Assembly (NCBI GenBank): GCA_013415575.1
Contig: JAAEES010000025.1
Coordinates: forward strand, 1 to 10,433
Direction of reading: 5' to 3'
DNA from: Methanomicrobiales archaeon
GTDB taxonomy: Archaea > Halobacteriota > Methanomicrobia > Methanomicrobiales > Methanospirillaceae
Length of the DNA stretch: 10,433 nt
Shown here: positions 1 to 6,693 of the stretch, piece by piece
Position numbering within the stretch: the first letter of the stretch is position 1
Layout of the letters: every line of letters begins with the position of its first letter
Made by a program: the position numbers and the translations under genes
The notes under the pieces: model-generated
Database searches by the model: none
What the model was told of the DNA's origin: nothing
Seen by the model: only the letters and a program-made list of their open reading frames with translations

Positions 1-328
1 AGGTGGCATCGATCCCGCAGGCAGGCGATGAATTGACGCCGATGATGCAGAGCGGGGGGCCGCGCTCTCTGATGATCGCCCGGACTTCCTCTTCAAGATT
101 TCCGAGCAGGCTCATGAATTCGGGAGTGTTCAGCCGGTCCAGGAACATGCCCGGCTCGCGATCAGCACCAAGATAGAGCGTTTCCGGGCAGGGGAGCGGA
201 ATCATCTCGATGCCGAATCGCCGGCACCGCTCTGCGGCCCGGGAGTACCACCCGAGATCCTCCTGCCGGGTGATTCCCCGCGCCCTCAGGTCAGGATTGA
301 GGATACAGGGAGAGACAAGCACGTACAT
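1..328 (-). CDS. DUF523/TudS-like cysteine protein, N-terminal part (runs off left edge)
   Basis: The minus frame is open from ATG at 328 to the window edge, giving 109 residues with no stop. It starts MYVLVSPCIL. Three elements resemble the DUF523 (2-thiouracil desulfurase, TudS) family: VSPC with Cys8, PCPE with Cys47, and SSPACG with Cys104. In characterised TudS three cysteines at similar spacing hold a [4Fe-4S] cluster that removes sulfur from thiouracil, so an Fe-S protein of sulfur or thionucleotide metabolism is plausible. The similarity is at motif level only and the C-terminus lies outside the window, so function remains open. No membrane segment or signal peptide is visible and it is probably cytoplasmic. 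It diverges from tsr3 with 30 bases between the start codons. I see no convincing Shine-Dalgarno or TATA box for it. Confidence 0.72.
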   Translation of the reverse strand, partial: MYVLVSPCILNPDLRARGITRQEDLGWYSRAAERCRRFGIEMIPLPCPETLYLGADREPGMFLDRLNTPEFMSLLGNLEEEVRAIIRERGPPLCIIGVNSSPACGIDAT

Positions 329-358
329 TGATAGAGTGTGGAAACGGAGAGCTGATAG

Positions 359-850
359 ATGATCCCCCTCTATGCCTTCCGGGACAACAGCTGCGATCCG
401 CGAAAGTGTACAGTGAAGCGGATGGAGAGGTCCGGTCTGGTGAAGGTGCTCTCAAAGATTTCCCGTATCCCCCGCACGACGATACTGCTCGATCCCGTTG
501 CGGAGCAGGCACTTTCTCCTGCAGACCGGCCCGCACGCTCCCTCACCGTGCTTGACTGCTCATGGGAGGTGCTCGACACCGGGGCGATCAATGGTTTCCG
601 CAAACGGCGTGCCCTTCCTTTTCTTGTCGCGGCGAATCCTGTAAATTTCGGCAGACCATGGAGACTTACCTCAGTGGAGGCCTTTGCTGCAGCTCTGGTG
701 ATTCTTGGCGAGCCCGGACAGGCAGGAGTGGTGCTCGCCACCCAGAACTGGGGTCCCCGGTTCCTCGAACTGAATGAGGAGCCTCTCGGGCTGTATGCCA
801 CGGCCCGCGACAGCGGGGAGGTTATCGAGATCCAGCACCAGTACCTCTAG
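359..850 (+). CDS. tsr3: Tsr3 family rRNA aminocarboxypropyltransferase (DUF367)
   Basis: This 163-residue protein matches the archaeal Tsr3/DUF367 family, which transfers the 3-amino-3-carboxypropyl group of S-adenosylmethionine onto a (pseudo)uridine of small-subunit rRNA during ribosome maturation. Visible signatures are an N-terminal RLI-like segment with CDPRKC at 12-17, LDPVAEQALSPAD at 44-56, LDCSWE at 65-70, RALPFLVAANPVNFG at 84-98 and LTSVEA at 103-108. The later part (ATQNWGPRFLELN, 127-139) is also typical. Length is normal for archaeal members. The ATG at 359 is preceded by GGAGA at 346-350, eight bases away, which supports this start. The protein has no membrane segment and should be cytoplasmic. 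It ends 26 bases before the stop of the convergent HTH-PAS gene. The gene back-to-back with it may also concern nucleotide modification, but that link is inference. Confidence 0.93.
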   Translation: MIPLYAFRDNSCDPRKCTVKRMERSGLVKVLSKISRIPRTTILLDPVAEQALSPADRPARSLTVLDCSWEVLDTGAINGFRKRRALPFLVAANPVNFGRPWRLTSVEAFAAALVILGEPGQAGVVLATQNWGPRFLELNEEPLGLYATARDSGEVIEIQHQYL

Positions 851-876
851 ATCATGATGGTGTATGTCGGACTGGA

Positions 877-3375
877 TCATGACGGGATATGCTGGAGGAT
901 GACCACCCGTTCATCTCCCAGGGGAATTCCTGCTGTTTTCGCCTCTACCGGAAGGATTCGATTTCCGGTGAGAGGGATCAGGGTTATGCGCATGGTTGTT
1001 TCTCCGGGAGGACCGGAGAGGATCTGTCCTTCATCAGCAGGGAAGAAGGTCGAGAGCGGAGCGCCGAGCACGATCTGACGATCCCCGTCCACCAGCTCCA
1101 CGAAACGCTCATTAGCCCAGAGGATCATTCCCGACTTGTCCGTGAGCAGTACCGCCTCTTCCATAAGGTCCAGAACTGATTCGAGTTCCTGCCTCATCCG
1201 GTCAAGATTCTCCAGCTTTTTTTGTTCATCTTCTGACGGGGCTGCAACGACCATCCCGCTGGCGTCCATCTTTCGGAGCGATTCCCGCGCCCGCTTCCAG
1301 GCTGAGATATCACGGATGGATTCTATAGCACCGATTGAATGACCCTCATGATCGATTAAAGCCGAGGCCTTACCCCACAGGTAAGCGCCTTTCCCACCGT
1401 TCATGGCCGGAATGAATGCCTCCACGTAAATACTGTCGCCGAACCTGCGGACCTGCGGGAAGTTCTTCGCAAGTTCGTGAGGAGGGAGATCGAGAATGTC
1501 CACCAGAATGGGCCGTTCGTCGCCGAAGAATGAGAATGCTTTCTGGAAATCTCTCTTACCGAGCACTTCGTCCCGTTTTACCCCGCTCAGCATCTCGAGT
1601 GCCCGATTCCAGGCGATAATCCGGTGGTTCCGGTCGACGATGAATGTCGGGTCTGGCATGAACTCAATGGTTTCCGAGAGCTTCTGACGTGAGCCCTTCA
1701 GGGCCGTCTCGATGCTCCGGAATTCCGTGATGTTCACCAGTGAGGCGAGCGTATAGAGGATTGCTCCTTGTTCGTCAAAGGAACACCGTATTGATGTATT
1801 GAAGTATCTCATATCCCCTTCTTTCCCGGTTACTGACAACTCCCCGTTCCACGTTCCGGTCTCTTTCAAGAGGGGTATGATTTCATCAATGGATGGATTC
1901 TCAAAGAGCGTGGAAATGATATCAGGGGCTTGGTTCCCCTGCAGCACAGCTCTTTCAAGATTAAATTCGGATAAAAATGCATCATTTGCATAGACCGGGT
2001 TGAAATCCCGGTCGAAGATTGCCATTGCAGTCAGTGAGCTTGCAATCGCGGTGTCCTTCAGCCGAAGCTCCTCCCGGGTCTTTTTTATCTCGGTGATATC
2101 GAAGAATGAAGCCATCATGCATAGGGGGGTTTTCGCCTGATCCCTGACCACACTGGCATTGAGCACGGCATTGAATGTGGCACCGGATCTCTTCCTGCCT
2201 AGTACCTCACCCGACCATTGTCCCCTGTCCTGCAGCGAGGTCCATACTTCACGGATGTCACCGGATGCATCACTATCATCATGGGCAAACAGCTGAATCG
2301 GTTTTCCGATGACATCGGCCTCCTCTTCGTATCCGAACAGGGTCAGGAATGATTTGTTCGCATAGGTCACCATTCCTGAGAGATCGGCAATCCCGATACC
2401 GTTGAGCGAAGATGCGAGTGCAAAATTCTTGATCAGGAGTGCCTGTTCTGATTCCTTCTGCTTGGTGACGTCCCTTCCAACACCCTGATATTCGACCAGA
2501 TTGCCCTGTTCATCGAACAGTGCCCGGTTTGTCCACTGGAGCCAGTGATACTTCCCATCCCGGTCGATACTCCGGTGTTCGACAATACCGACGGGATTCT
2601 CCGGGGTCAGGCTCCTGATGCAGTTCTCAATACGGGATCGTTCTTCACGGGGGATGAACTCAAGGATTGATTTCCCGATCAGCTCATTCTCTTCCAGTCC
2701 GAAATACTGGAGTATTGTCGGGTTGACGAAAAGGAGGTTCAGGTCCTTATCGAACCGGTCAACCATTTCGGTCTGATCCTCTACGATTGCACGGTATTTT
2801 GCTTCACTGACCCGGAGGCGTTCCTCAACCTCTTTCTTTTCGGTTATGTCTTCGAAGATGAGGGTGGTTCCCGTGGAACCGTCATCAAAAACACTCGGTA
2901 CTATTTTGATGACCAGGTACTTTATCACTCCATCCTGGGAGAGTGAGATCTCACGGGATAATTCCCCCGTTTCGATGGAAGAACGGGCCAGATCATCGAT
3001 TCTGAACCCGTCCATGGCATTGACAGGGCTGGCGGTGATGGGGTTGCCGATCAGGTCTTCCTTTTTTACCGGAAAATAGGAGAAAAAATTGTTATTTGCT
3101 TCAATCACCCGCATTTCGCTGTCGAGAACGAGGATAAGCTCGTTGGTGAACTTGAGCATCGATGAGATGGGCACGCGGTTTGAAAGGTAGTACACCTTTG
3201 CATTCCCGTACATCCGCATCTCCACCTGGCCGGTGATAAGGAGGATCTCGAGATATTTCGCCACGGAATTGCGGTTGATCTTCAGGTTATGGGATATGTC
3301 CGAAATGGTCAGTCCTTTGGGCCTCGCCTTGAGCAATCGTTTGATACGGGTGATCTTCTCCTGATCCAGGATCAT
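877..3375 (-). CDS. HTH regulator with six PAS domains, no kinase domain
   Basis: The 832-residue soluble protein has an N-terminal winged helix-turn-helix (about 6-65; recognition helix near NRNSVAKYLEIL, 34-45) followed by six PAS/PAC units at about 72-180, 190-305, 317-430, 438-555, 565-693 and 735-830. The units end in PAC-like strings such as EDITEKK (175-181), VGRDVTKQK (299-307), FFDITEIKK (424-432), LVNITEF (546-552) and IRDISAWKR (687-695). A charged, probably coiled stretch (693-735) precedes the last PAS. There is no HisKA, HATPase, GGDEF or receiver domain and no membrane segment, so it is best read as a one-component cytoplasmic sensor/transcription regulator. Ligands or cofactors cannot be read from sequence. 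The ATG at 3375 has no Shine-Dalgarno, but a TATA-like box at 3401-3410 fits a very short leader. It is divergent from the histidine kinase gene, and its second PAS closely resembles the kinase PAS. Confidence 0.9.
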   Translation of the reverse strand: MILDQEKITRIKRLLKARPKGLTISDISHNLKINRNSVAKYLEILLITGQVEMRMYGNAKVYYLSNRVPISSMLKFTNELILVLDSEMRVIEANNNFFSYFPVKKEDLIGNPITASPVNAMDGFRIDDLARSSIETGELSREISLSQDGVIKYLVIKIVPSVFDDGSTGTTLIFEDITEKKEVEERLRVSEAKYRAIVEDQTEMVDRFDKDLNLLFVNPTILQYFGLEENELIGKSILEFIPREERSRIENCIRSLTPENPVGIVEHRSIDRDGKYHWLQWTNRALFDEQGNLVEYQGVGRDVTKQKESEQALLIKNFALASSLNGIGIADLSGMVTYANKSFLTLFGYEEEADVIGKPIQLFAHDDSDASGDIREVWTSLQDRGQWSGEVLGRKRSGATFNAVLNASVVRDQAKTPLCMMASFFDITEIKKTREELRLKDTAIASSLTAMAIFDRDFNPVYANDAFLSEFNLERAVLQGNQAPDIISTLFENPSIDEIIPLLKETGTWNGELSVTGKEGDMRYFNTSIRCSFDEQGAILYTLASLVNITEFRSIETALKGSRQKLSETIEFMPDPTFIVDRNHRIIAWNRALEMLSGVKRDEVLGKRDFQKAFSFFGDERPILVDILDLPPHELAKNFPQVRRFGDSIYVEAFIPAMNGGKGAYLWGKASALIDHEGHSIGAIESIRDISAWKRARESLRKMDASGMVVAAPSEDEQKKLENLDRMRQELESVLDLMEEAVLLTDKSGMILWANERFVELVDGDRQIVLGAPLSTFFPADEGQILSGPPGETTMRITLIPLTGNRILPVEAKTAGIPLGDERVVILQHIPS

Positions 3376-3382
3376 GGCATTC

Positions 3383-3392
3383 GATCATGATC
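3383..3392. promoter_or_regulatory. 10-base perfect palindrome near the HTH-PAS start
   Basis: GATCATGATC is identical to its reverse complement and lies 8-17 bases upstream of the regulator ATG, overlapping the expected transcript start and lying downstream of its TATA-like box. That position suits a repressor or autoregulatory site. Part of the same word (GATCATG) recurs at 3370-3376 only because the gene starts ATGATC, so the palindrome may be coincidence. Confidence 0.25.
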
Positions 3393-3400
3393 CCCACGTT

Positions 3401-3410
3401 CAATTAAACA
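3401..3410 (-). promoter_or_regulatory. TATA-like box for the HTH-PAS regulator
   Basis: On the minus strand this reads TGTTTAATTG, centred about 30 bases upstream of the regulator ATG. An archaeal TATA box here would place the transcript start about five bases before the ATG, consistent with the absence of a Shine-Dalgarno sequence. This is an inference from composition and spacing. Confidence 0.45.
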
Positions 3411-3448
3411 TTTGCACCGCGATGACGTACTCCTCTTTGGCCAGACGT

Positions 3449-3468
3449 GCAGTTTCTTCCGAAGCTGC
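3449..3468. promoter_or_regulatory. Imperfect inverted repeat abutting the kinase TATA box
   Basis: GCAGTTTC (3449-3456) and GAAGCTGC (3461-3468) are inverted copies with one mismatch and a four-base spacer. They end two bases before the TATA-like box at 3471-3480, at or next to the position of the transcription factor B recognition element. A dimeric activator or repressor of the kinase/response-regulator operon could bind here. The divergent HTH-PAS protein is the nearest candidate, by inference only. Confidence 0.35.
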
Positions 3469-3470
3469 AA

Positions 3471-3480
3471 AACCTTTTAT
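3471..3480 (+). promoter_or_regulatory. TATA box for the histidine kinase operon
   Basis: AACCTTTTAT preceded by A-rich sequence. The same ten bases occur at 9423-9432, upstream of gap. Initiation about 25 bases downstream would fall near 3500, after the GTG at 3492 and before the ATG at 3540. This argues for 3540 as the kinase start. Confidence 0.55.
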
Positions 3481-3539
3481 CCTGATGGAACGTGATTCCG
3501 TACAAGCAAGAAAACCGTTTCCCTCCAGGATTGACCCCC

Positions 3540-5807
3540 ATGCCCCTATCGATAAGGAATCGTTCATTTTCATTCTATCTTCTCCTGGTCATTATTGCAC
3601 TGATAACCCTCATTGTTCTGGCGATTACTATCGGCGACCTGATCGTGGTTCGCGATAATTTCGAACAGCAGTCTGCACTCCTGCGCAACGAAACCGAGGG
3701 TAATATCATCACTTCTGTTCAGACCATTGACGACGGTCTCAAACTCTTCGACAACACTCTCAATCGCCGGATGGAAGAGGCATTTGTGGTATTCAATGCG
3801 GCATACATTGAGTCCGGAGGGGATCCTTCCCGGATGGATCTTGAAGGGCTCAAACGTGATCTCGGCGGTGATATGGAGCTCTATATCATCAACGATTCAG
3901 GGGTGGTTGAATATACGACCTATACTCCTGATCTCGGTCTCGATTTTCAAACGACCATCCCCTACTTTTACGACTACCTGATGACTATCAGGAAATCCCA
4001 CGGGTTCTTCCCTGACCGGGTGGTCCAGGAACGGGCTACCGGGAATCTGAAGAAATTTGCCTACCTGCCGACCCTTGATCACCGCTATATTCTCGAGCTC
4101 GGTCTCTCAGCTGATGCGTTTACTTCGGAACGGAGTTCCCTGCGGTATACGGATATGATTGAAGCCGTTCGCGAACGGAGCCCGTTCATCCGGGATCTCA
4201 GAATATTCACAACCGCAAAGCGCCTTGTCGGAAATAAGAGTTACGTCCCGGGACCCGAACTGGATGCCCTCCTTGATGATATACTATCAACGAGGACCAG
4301 CCGCGAATTCAGAGATCCCGGTCTGGGCATTACCACGAAGTATCTCTACATTGACCTCCGGGATGAGGACTATGCTTCTGATATGAGTCTCATTGTAGAG
4401 ATTACCTATGATGATATCCTCATCGCCAAGCCTCTCAGGGATATCATCACATTCCATATCCTCGTCGCCATCAGCGGTCTCATGCTCGGAACCATTGCCG
4501 CATTCGGCATTTCCCGATACCTCACCCGGCCCGTTGCCCAGATATCGGACGATGTGGATACCATTGCCAGGGGTGACCTTGATCATAAGATATCCCCAAC
4601 TGTCGGAAAAGAGTTTGGAGTCCTCGAAAAAAGTATTGATTCGATGGTTCGATCCCTGAAGGATATGATCATCAAGCTCCAGGACAGCGAACGGCTGCTC
4701 AGGGAATCCGAAGAGCGTTACCGTGGCGTGGTCGAGAGCCAGTCTGAGTTCATCACCCGGTTTCTTCCTGACGGAACGGTCACCTTCGCCAATGAGGCCT
4801 ACTGCCGGTATTTCGGCTTCGATTGTCATGAAATCATTGGAAAATCTTTTATTCCTTCCATCCCTGAAGAAGAGCACGATCTGGTTCGTGCCCATTTCAG
4901 GAATATCTCTCCCCTGCAGCCGGAACGAACCATCGAACACCGGATCATCATGCCGGATGGGAACACCCGGTGGCAGGAGTGGATCGATCGGGGAATCTTT
5001 GATCTGGACGGGAATCTGGTGGAGATTCAGTCGGTAGGGCGTGATATCACCGAACGAAAATCCATTGAGGATGAGAACCGAAGGCTCCACGCGGATCTCG
5101 AGGAACGGGTGCAGAGCAGAACCGCGGAACTTGAAGCCGCCTACCGGGAGCTTGATGCGTTCAGTTACTCGGTATCCCACGACCTCCGGGCTCCGCTGCG
5201 GGCAATCGATGGATTCTCAACCATTCTCCTCAATGAACATGGTCCCGCCCTCCCGAAAGAGACCGTTGCCTATCTCGATAAGATACGGGAGAATACCCGG
5301 ATGATGGGCCGGTTGATCGATGACCTGCTCAATTTCTCCCGGATGAGCAGGCAGCCGCTCAACCGGTTCCTCATCGATCCGGCTTCAATTGCCGGCGAAG
5401 CGTATGACGGATTGCGTTCAGAGACCTACGGGCGGGAGATTCAACTCCTGATACATGAGATGCCGATATGTTCTGCCGATCCCGTCCTCCTCAACCAGGT
5501 ATATATAAATCTCCTCTCCAATGCCCTCAAATTTACCCGTCAGAGAGAGGTGGCGGAGATTGAAATCGGGGCTCTGGAAAAAGAGGGCCGGACCATCTTC
5601 TATGTGAAGGACAACGGAATCGGTTTTGATATGAAGTACGCTTCTAAAGTGTTCGGTGTATTCCAGCGAGTCCATGGGGACCCCTCACTCGAGGGCACCG
5701 GAGTGGGACTTGCCATCGTGGAGCGTATCATTCATCGCCATGGCGGTGAGATCTGGGTTGAGTCCTCTCCCGGGACCGGGACAACCTTTTTCTTTACCCT
5801 CGGCTAG
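3540..5807 (+). CDS. Membrane sensor histidine kinase (Cache-like/HAMP/PAS/HisKA/HATPase)
   Basis: With the ATG at 3540 this is a 755-residue kinase. Domains in order: a basic N-terminus (MPLSIRNR) and membrane helix 12-35; an external region 36-302, probably Cache-like (YIINDSGVVEYTTYTPDLG, 115-133); a second helix 303-323; HAMP 326-378; PAS 388-505; coiled coil 505-540; HisKA with the phosphoacceptor His547 in SVSHDLRAPLR; and HATPase 645-755 with N box NLLSNALKF (657-665), DNGIGF (691-696), FGVFQRV (705-711) and GTGVGL (719-724). All catalytic motifs are intact. The HisKA subtype is the one commonly paired with Rcp1-like regulators, and such a gene follows after 8 bases. An upstream GTG at 3492 would add 16 residues, but it lies before the expected transcript start and would put a non-hydrophobic tail ahead of helix 1. 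AGGA at 3527-3530 is a weak Shine-Dalgarno for 3540. The ligand is unknown. Confidence 0.93.
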   Translation: MPLSIRNRSFSFYLLLVIIALITLIVLAITIGDLIVVRDNFEQQSALLRNETEGNIITSVQTIDDGLKLFDNTLNRRMEEAFVVFNAAYIESGGDPSRMDLEGLKRDLGGDMELYIINDSGVVEYTTYTPDLGLDFQTTIPYFYDYLMTIRKSHGFFPDRVVQERATGNLKKFAYLPTLDHRYILELGLSADAFTSERSSLRYTDMIEAVRERSPFIRDLRIFTTAKRLVGNKSYVPGPELDALLDDILSTRTSREFRDPGLGITTKYLYIDLRDEDYASDMSLIVEITYDDILIAKPLRDIITFHILVAISGLMLGTIAAFGISRYLTRPVAQISDDVDTIARGDLDHKISPTVGKEFGVLEKSIDSMVRSLKDMIIKLQDSERLLRESEERYRGVVESQSEFITRFLPDGTVTFANEAYCRYFGFDCHEIIGKSFIPSIPEEEHDLVRAHFRNISPLQPERTIEHRIIMPDGNTRWQEWIDRGIFDLDGNLVEIQSVGRDITERKSIEDENRRLHADLEERVQSRTAELEAAYRELDAFSYSVSHDLRAPLRAIDGFSTILLNEHGPALPKETVAYLDKIRENTRMMGRLIDDLLNFSRMSRQPLNRFLIDPASIAGEAYDGLRSETYGREIQLLIHEMPICSADPVLLNQVYINLLSNALKFTRQREVAEIEIGALEKEGRTIFYVKDNGIGFDMKYASKVFGVFQRVHGDPSLEGTGVGLAIVERIIHRHGGEIWVESSPGTGTTFFFTLG

Positions 5808-5815
5808 GTAATTGC

Positions 5816-6283
5816 ATGGACTCTGTGGGAGCCGGCGCAGAGATACTCCTCGTAGAAGACAATCCAAATGATGTGGAGCTCATCCTCCACGTCTTCCAGT
5901 GGTGCAACCTTGGGGACAGGATCCACGTAGCATGGAATGGGGAGGAAGCTCTTGATTACCTCTTTGGTAGTGGGGCCTATGAAGGGAAGCCTGCTGGGAA
6001 ACCAAAGGTCATCCTTCTTGACCTGAAGCTTCCCAAGGTGGACGGTCTTCAGGTGCTCCGGAAGATCAAGGAAAATCCGCAGACCAGGTCCATACCGGTT
6101 GTCGTGTTCACTTCATCGCGGGAGGAACGGGATATCATAGAGAGTTATAATCTCGGCGTGAACAGCTACATTGTGAAACCTGTTCAGTTCGATCAGTTCG
6201 CCAATGTTATCCGGGATATGGGGCTCTACTGGCAGGTTATCAACCAGCCCCCGGTTGAAAACGATAAAAACAGAAAGAGTTGA
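5816..6283 (+). CDS. Single-domain response regulator, Rcp1-like
   Basis: This 155-residue protein is a lone receiver domain. The acidic pocket is Glu14-Asp15 in LLVEDNPND, the phosphoacceptor is Asp69 in ILLDLKLPKVDG, the switch threonine is Thr99 in VVVFTSS, and the conserved lysine is Lys121 in YIVKPV. The insertion after the second helix (LDYLFGSGAYEGKP, 46-59) and the C-terminal helix ending in LYWQVINQPP are typical of the Rcp1 group. There is no DNA-binding or enzymatic output, so after phosphorylation it probably acts through protein contacts or as a phosphate intermediate. It follows the kinase stop by 8 bases, with AGGTAAT at 5806-5812 serving as Shine-Dalgarno and overlapping the kinase TAG. 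It is almost certainly the kinase's partner and cotranscribed with it. The last ten residues are polar and probably disordered. Confidence 0.95.
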   Translation: MDSVGAGAEILLVEDNPNDVELILHVFQWCNLGDRIHVAWNGEEALDYLFGSGAYEGKPAGKPKVILLDLKLPKVDGLQVLRKIKENPQTRSIPVVVFTSSREERDIIESYNLGVNSYIVKPVQFDQFANVIRDMGLYWQVINQPPVENDKNRKS

Positions 6284-6296
6284 CCGGGGCCCGGTC
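6282..6296 (+). terminator. Possible hairpin at the end of the kinase/response-regulator operon
   Basis: GACCGG (6282-6287) and CCGGTC (6291-6296) form a perfect six-pair stem with a GGC loop, overlapping the response regulator TGA. A pyrimidine-rich stretch without a run of T follows. A T7 run (6393-6399) lies further on, inside the convergent 2TM gene. Archaeal termination usually relies on T tracts rather than hairpins, so the call is weak. Confidence 0.25.
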
Positions 6297-6364
6297 CTCC
6301 CTCCACTTCACCTGCCGGAAACGGCTCTTACCCCATCCTCTCCGGAAACGGGATTTGATAAGGA

Positions 6365-6634
6365 TTATTTCTCTTTCCCCATATACTCCTGGATTTTTTT
6401 CTCCTCCCAGGCTTTAGTAAAGATCTTGCCGTGGGAAAAGACACCGAGGCCATGCATCAGGAGTCCGAATCCCCAGAAGATCGTCACCCAGTAGAACCAC
6501 CAGAATCCCGGACTGGTAAGATAGTTGATTACGAAGAGCAGTGCATTCACGGCAATGAACACGCCGAGATGGCTGTAGAATCCTTTCAGTGCCTCGACCT
6601 GTGATTTGGCCCGCTGATAGGCCTCGTCCTCCAT
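6365..6634 (-). CDS. 2TM-domain small membrane protein
   Basis: This 89-residue protein has two hydrophobic helices (about 22-39 and 44-66) between a charged N-terminus (MEDEAYQRAKSQVEALKGFY) and a charged C-terminal helix (TKAWEEKKIQEYMGKEK). The pattern HLGVFIAVNALLFVINYL, an aromatic FWWFYWV stretch and WGFGLLMHGLGVF is characteristic of the Pfam 2TM domain. That domain occurs alone or attached to histidine kinases and HTH proteins, and its role is not established. The ATG at 6634 has a good Shine-Dalgarno, GAGGAT, six bases away. It lies 59 bases downstream of the GNAT gene on the same strand and is probably transcribed with it. It converges with the response regulator gene, 81 bases away. 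Confidence 0.85.
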   Translation of the reverse strand: MEDEAYQRAKSQVEALKGFYSHLGVFIAVNALLFVINYLTSPGFWWFYWVTIFWGFGLLMHGLGVFSHGKIFTKAWEEKKIQEYMGKEK

Positions 6635-6693
6635 ACGTGTATCCTCAGTTCCGGATATGCCCGGTCACGATGTATGTTTTTCGGTCGCCAGGC

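Noticed and set aside
370..801. A 143-codon minus-strand open frame across tsr3
   Set aside because: It lies wholly opposite the well-supported tsr3 gene and its translation is low in family-like patterns and rich in Ser/Arg.
850..883. GATCATGA repeated at 850-857 and 875-882 around the convergent stops of tsr3 and the HTH-PAS gene
   Set aside because: The copies are only eight bases, overlap stop-codon sequence, and similar words arise elsewhere from ATGATC start codons; no symmetry or further copies support a site.
3492..3539. GTG at 3492 as the histidine kinase start
   Set aside because: It lies upstream of the transcript start expected from the TATA box at 3471-3480; the ATG at 3540 gives a typical basic N-terminus before the first membrane helix.
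4287..5180. A 297-codon open frame on the minus strand inside the histidine kinase gene
   Set aside because: It is fully antisense to HAMP and PAS coding sequence with intact kinase motifs, shows no recognisable domain, and is expected by chance in GC-rich coding DNA.
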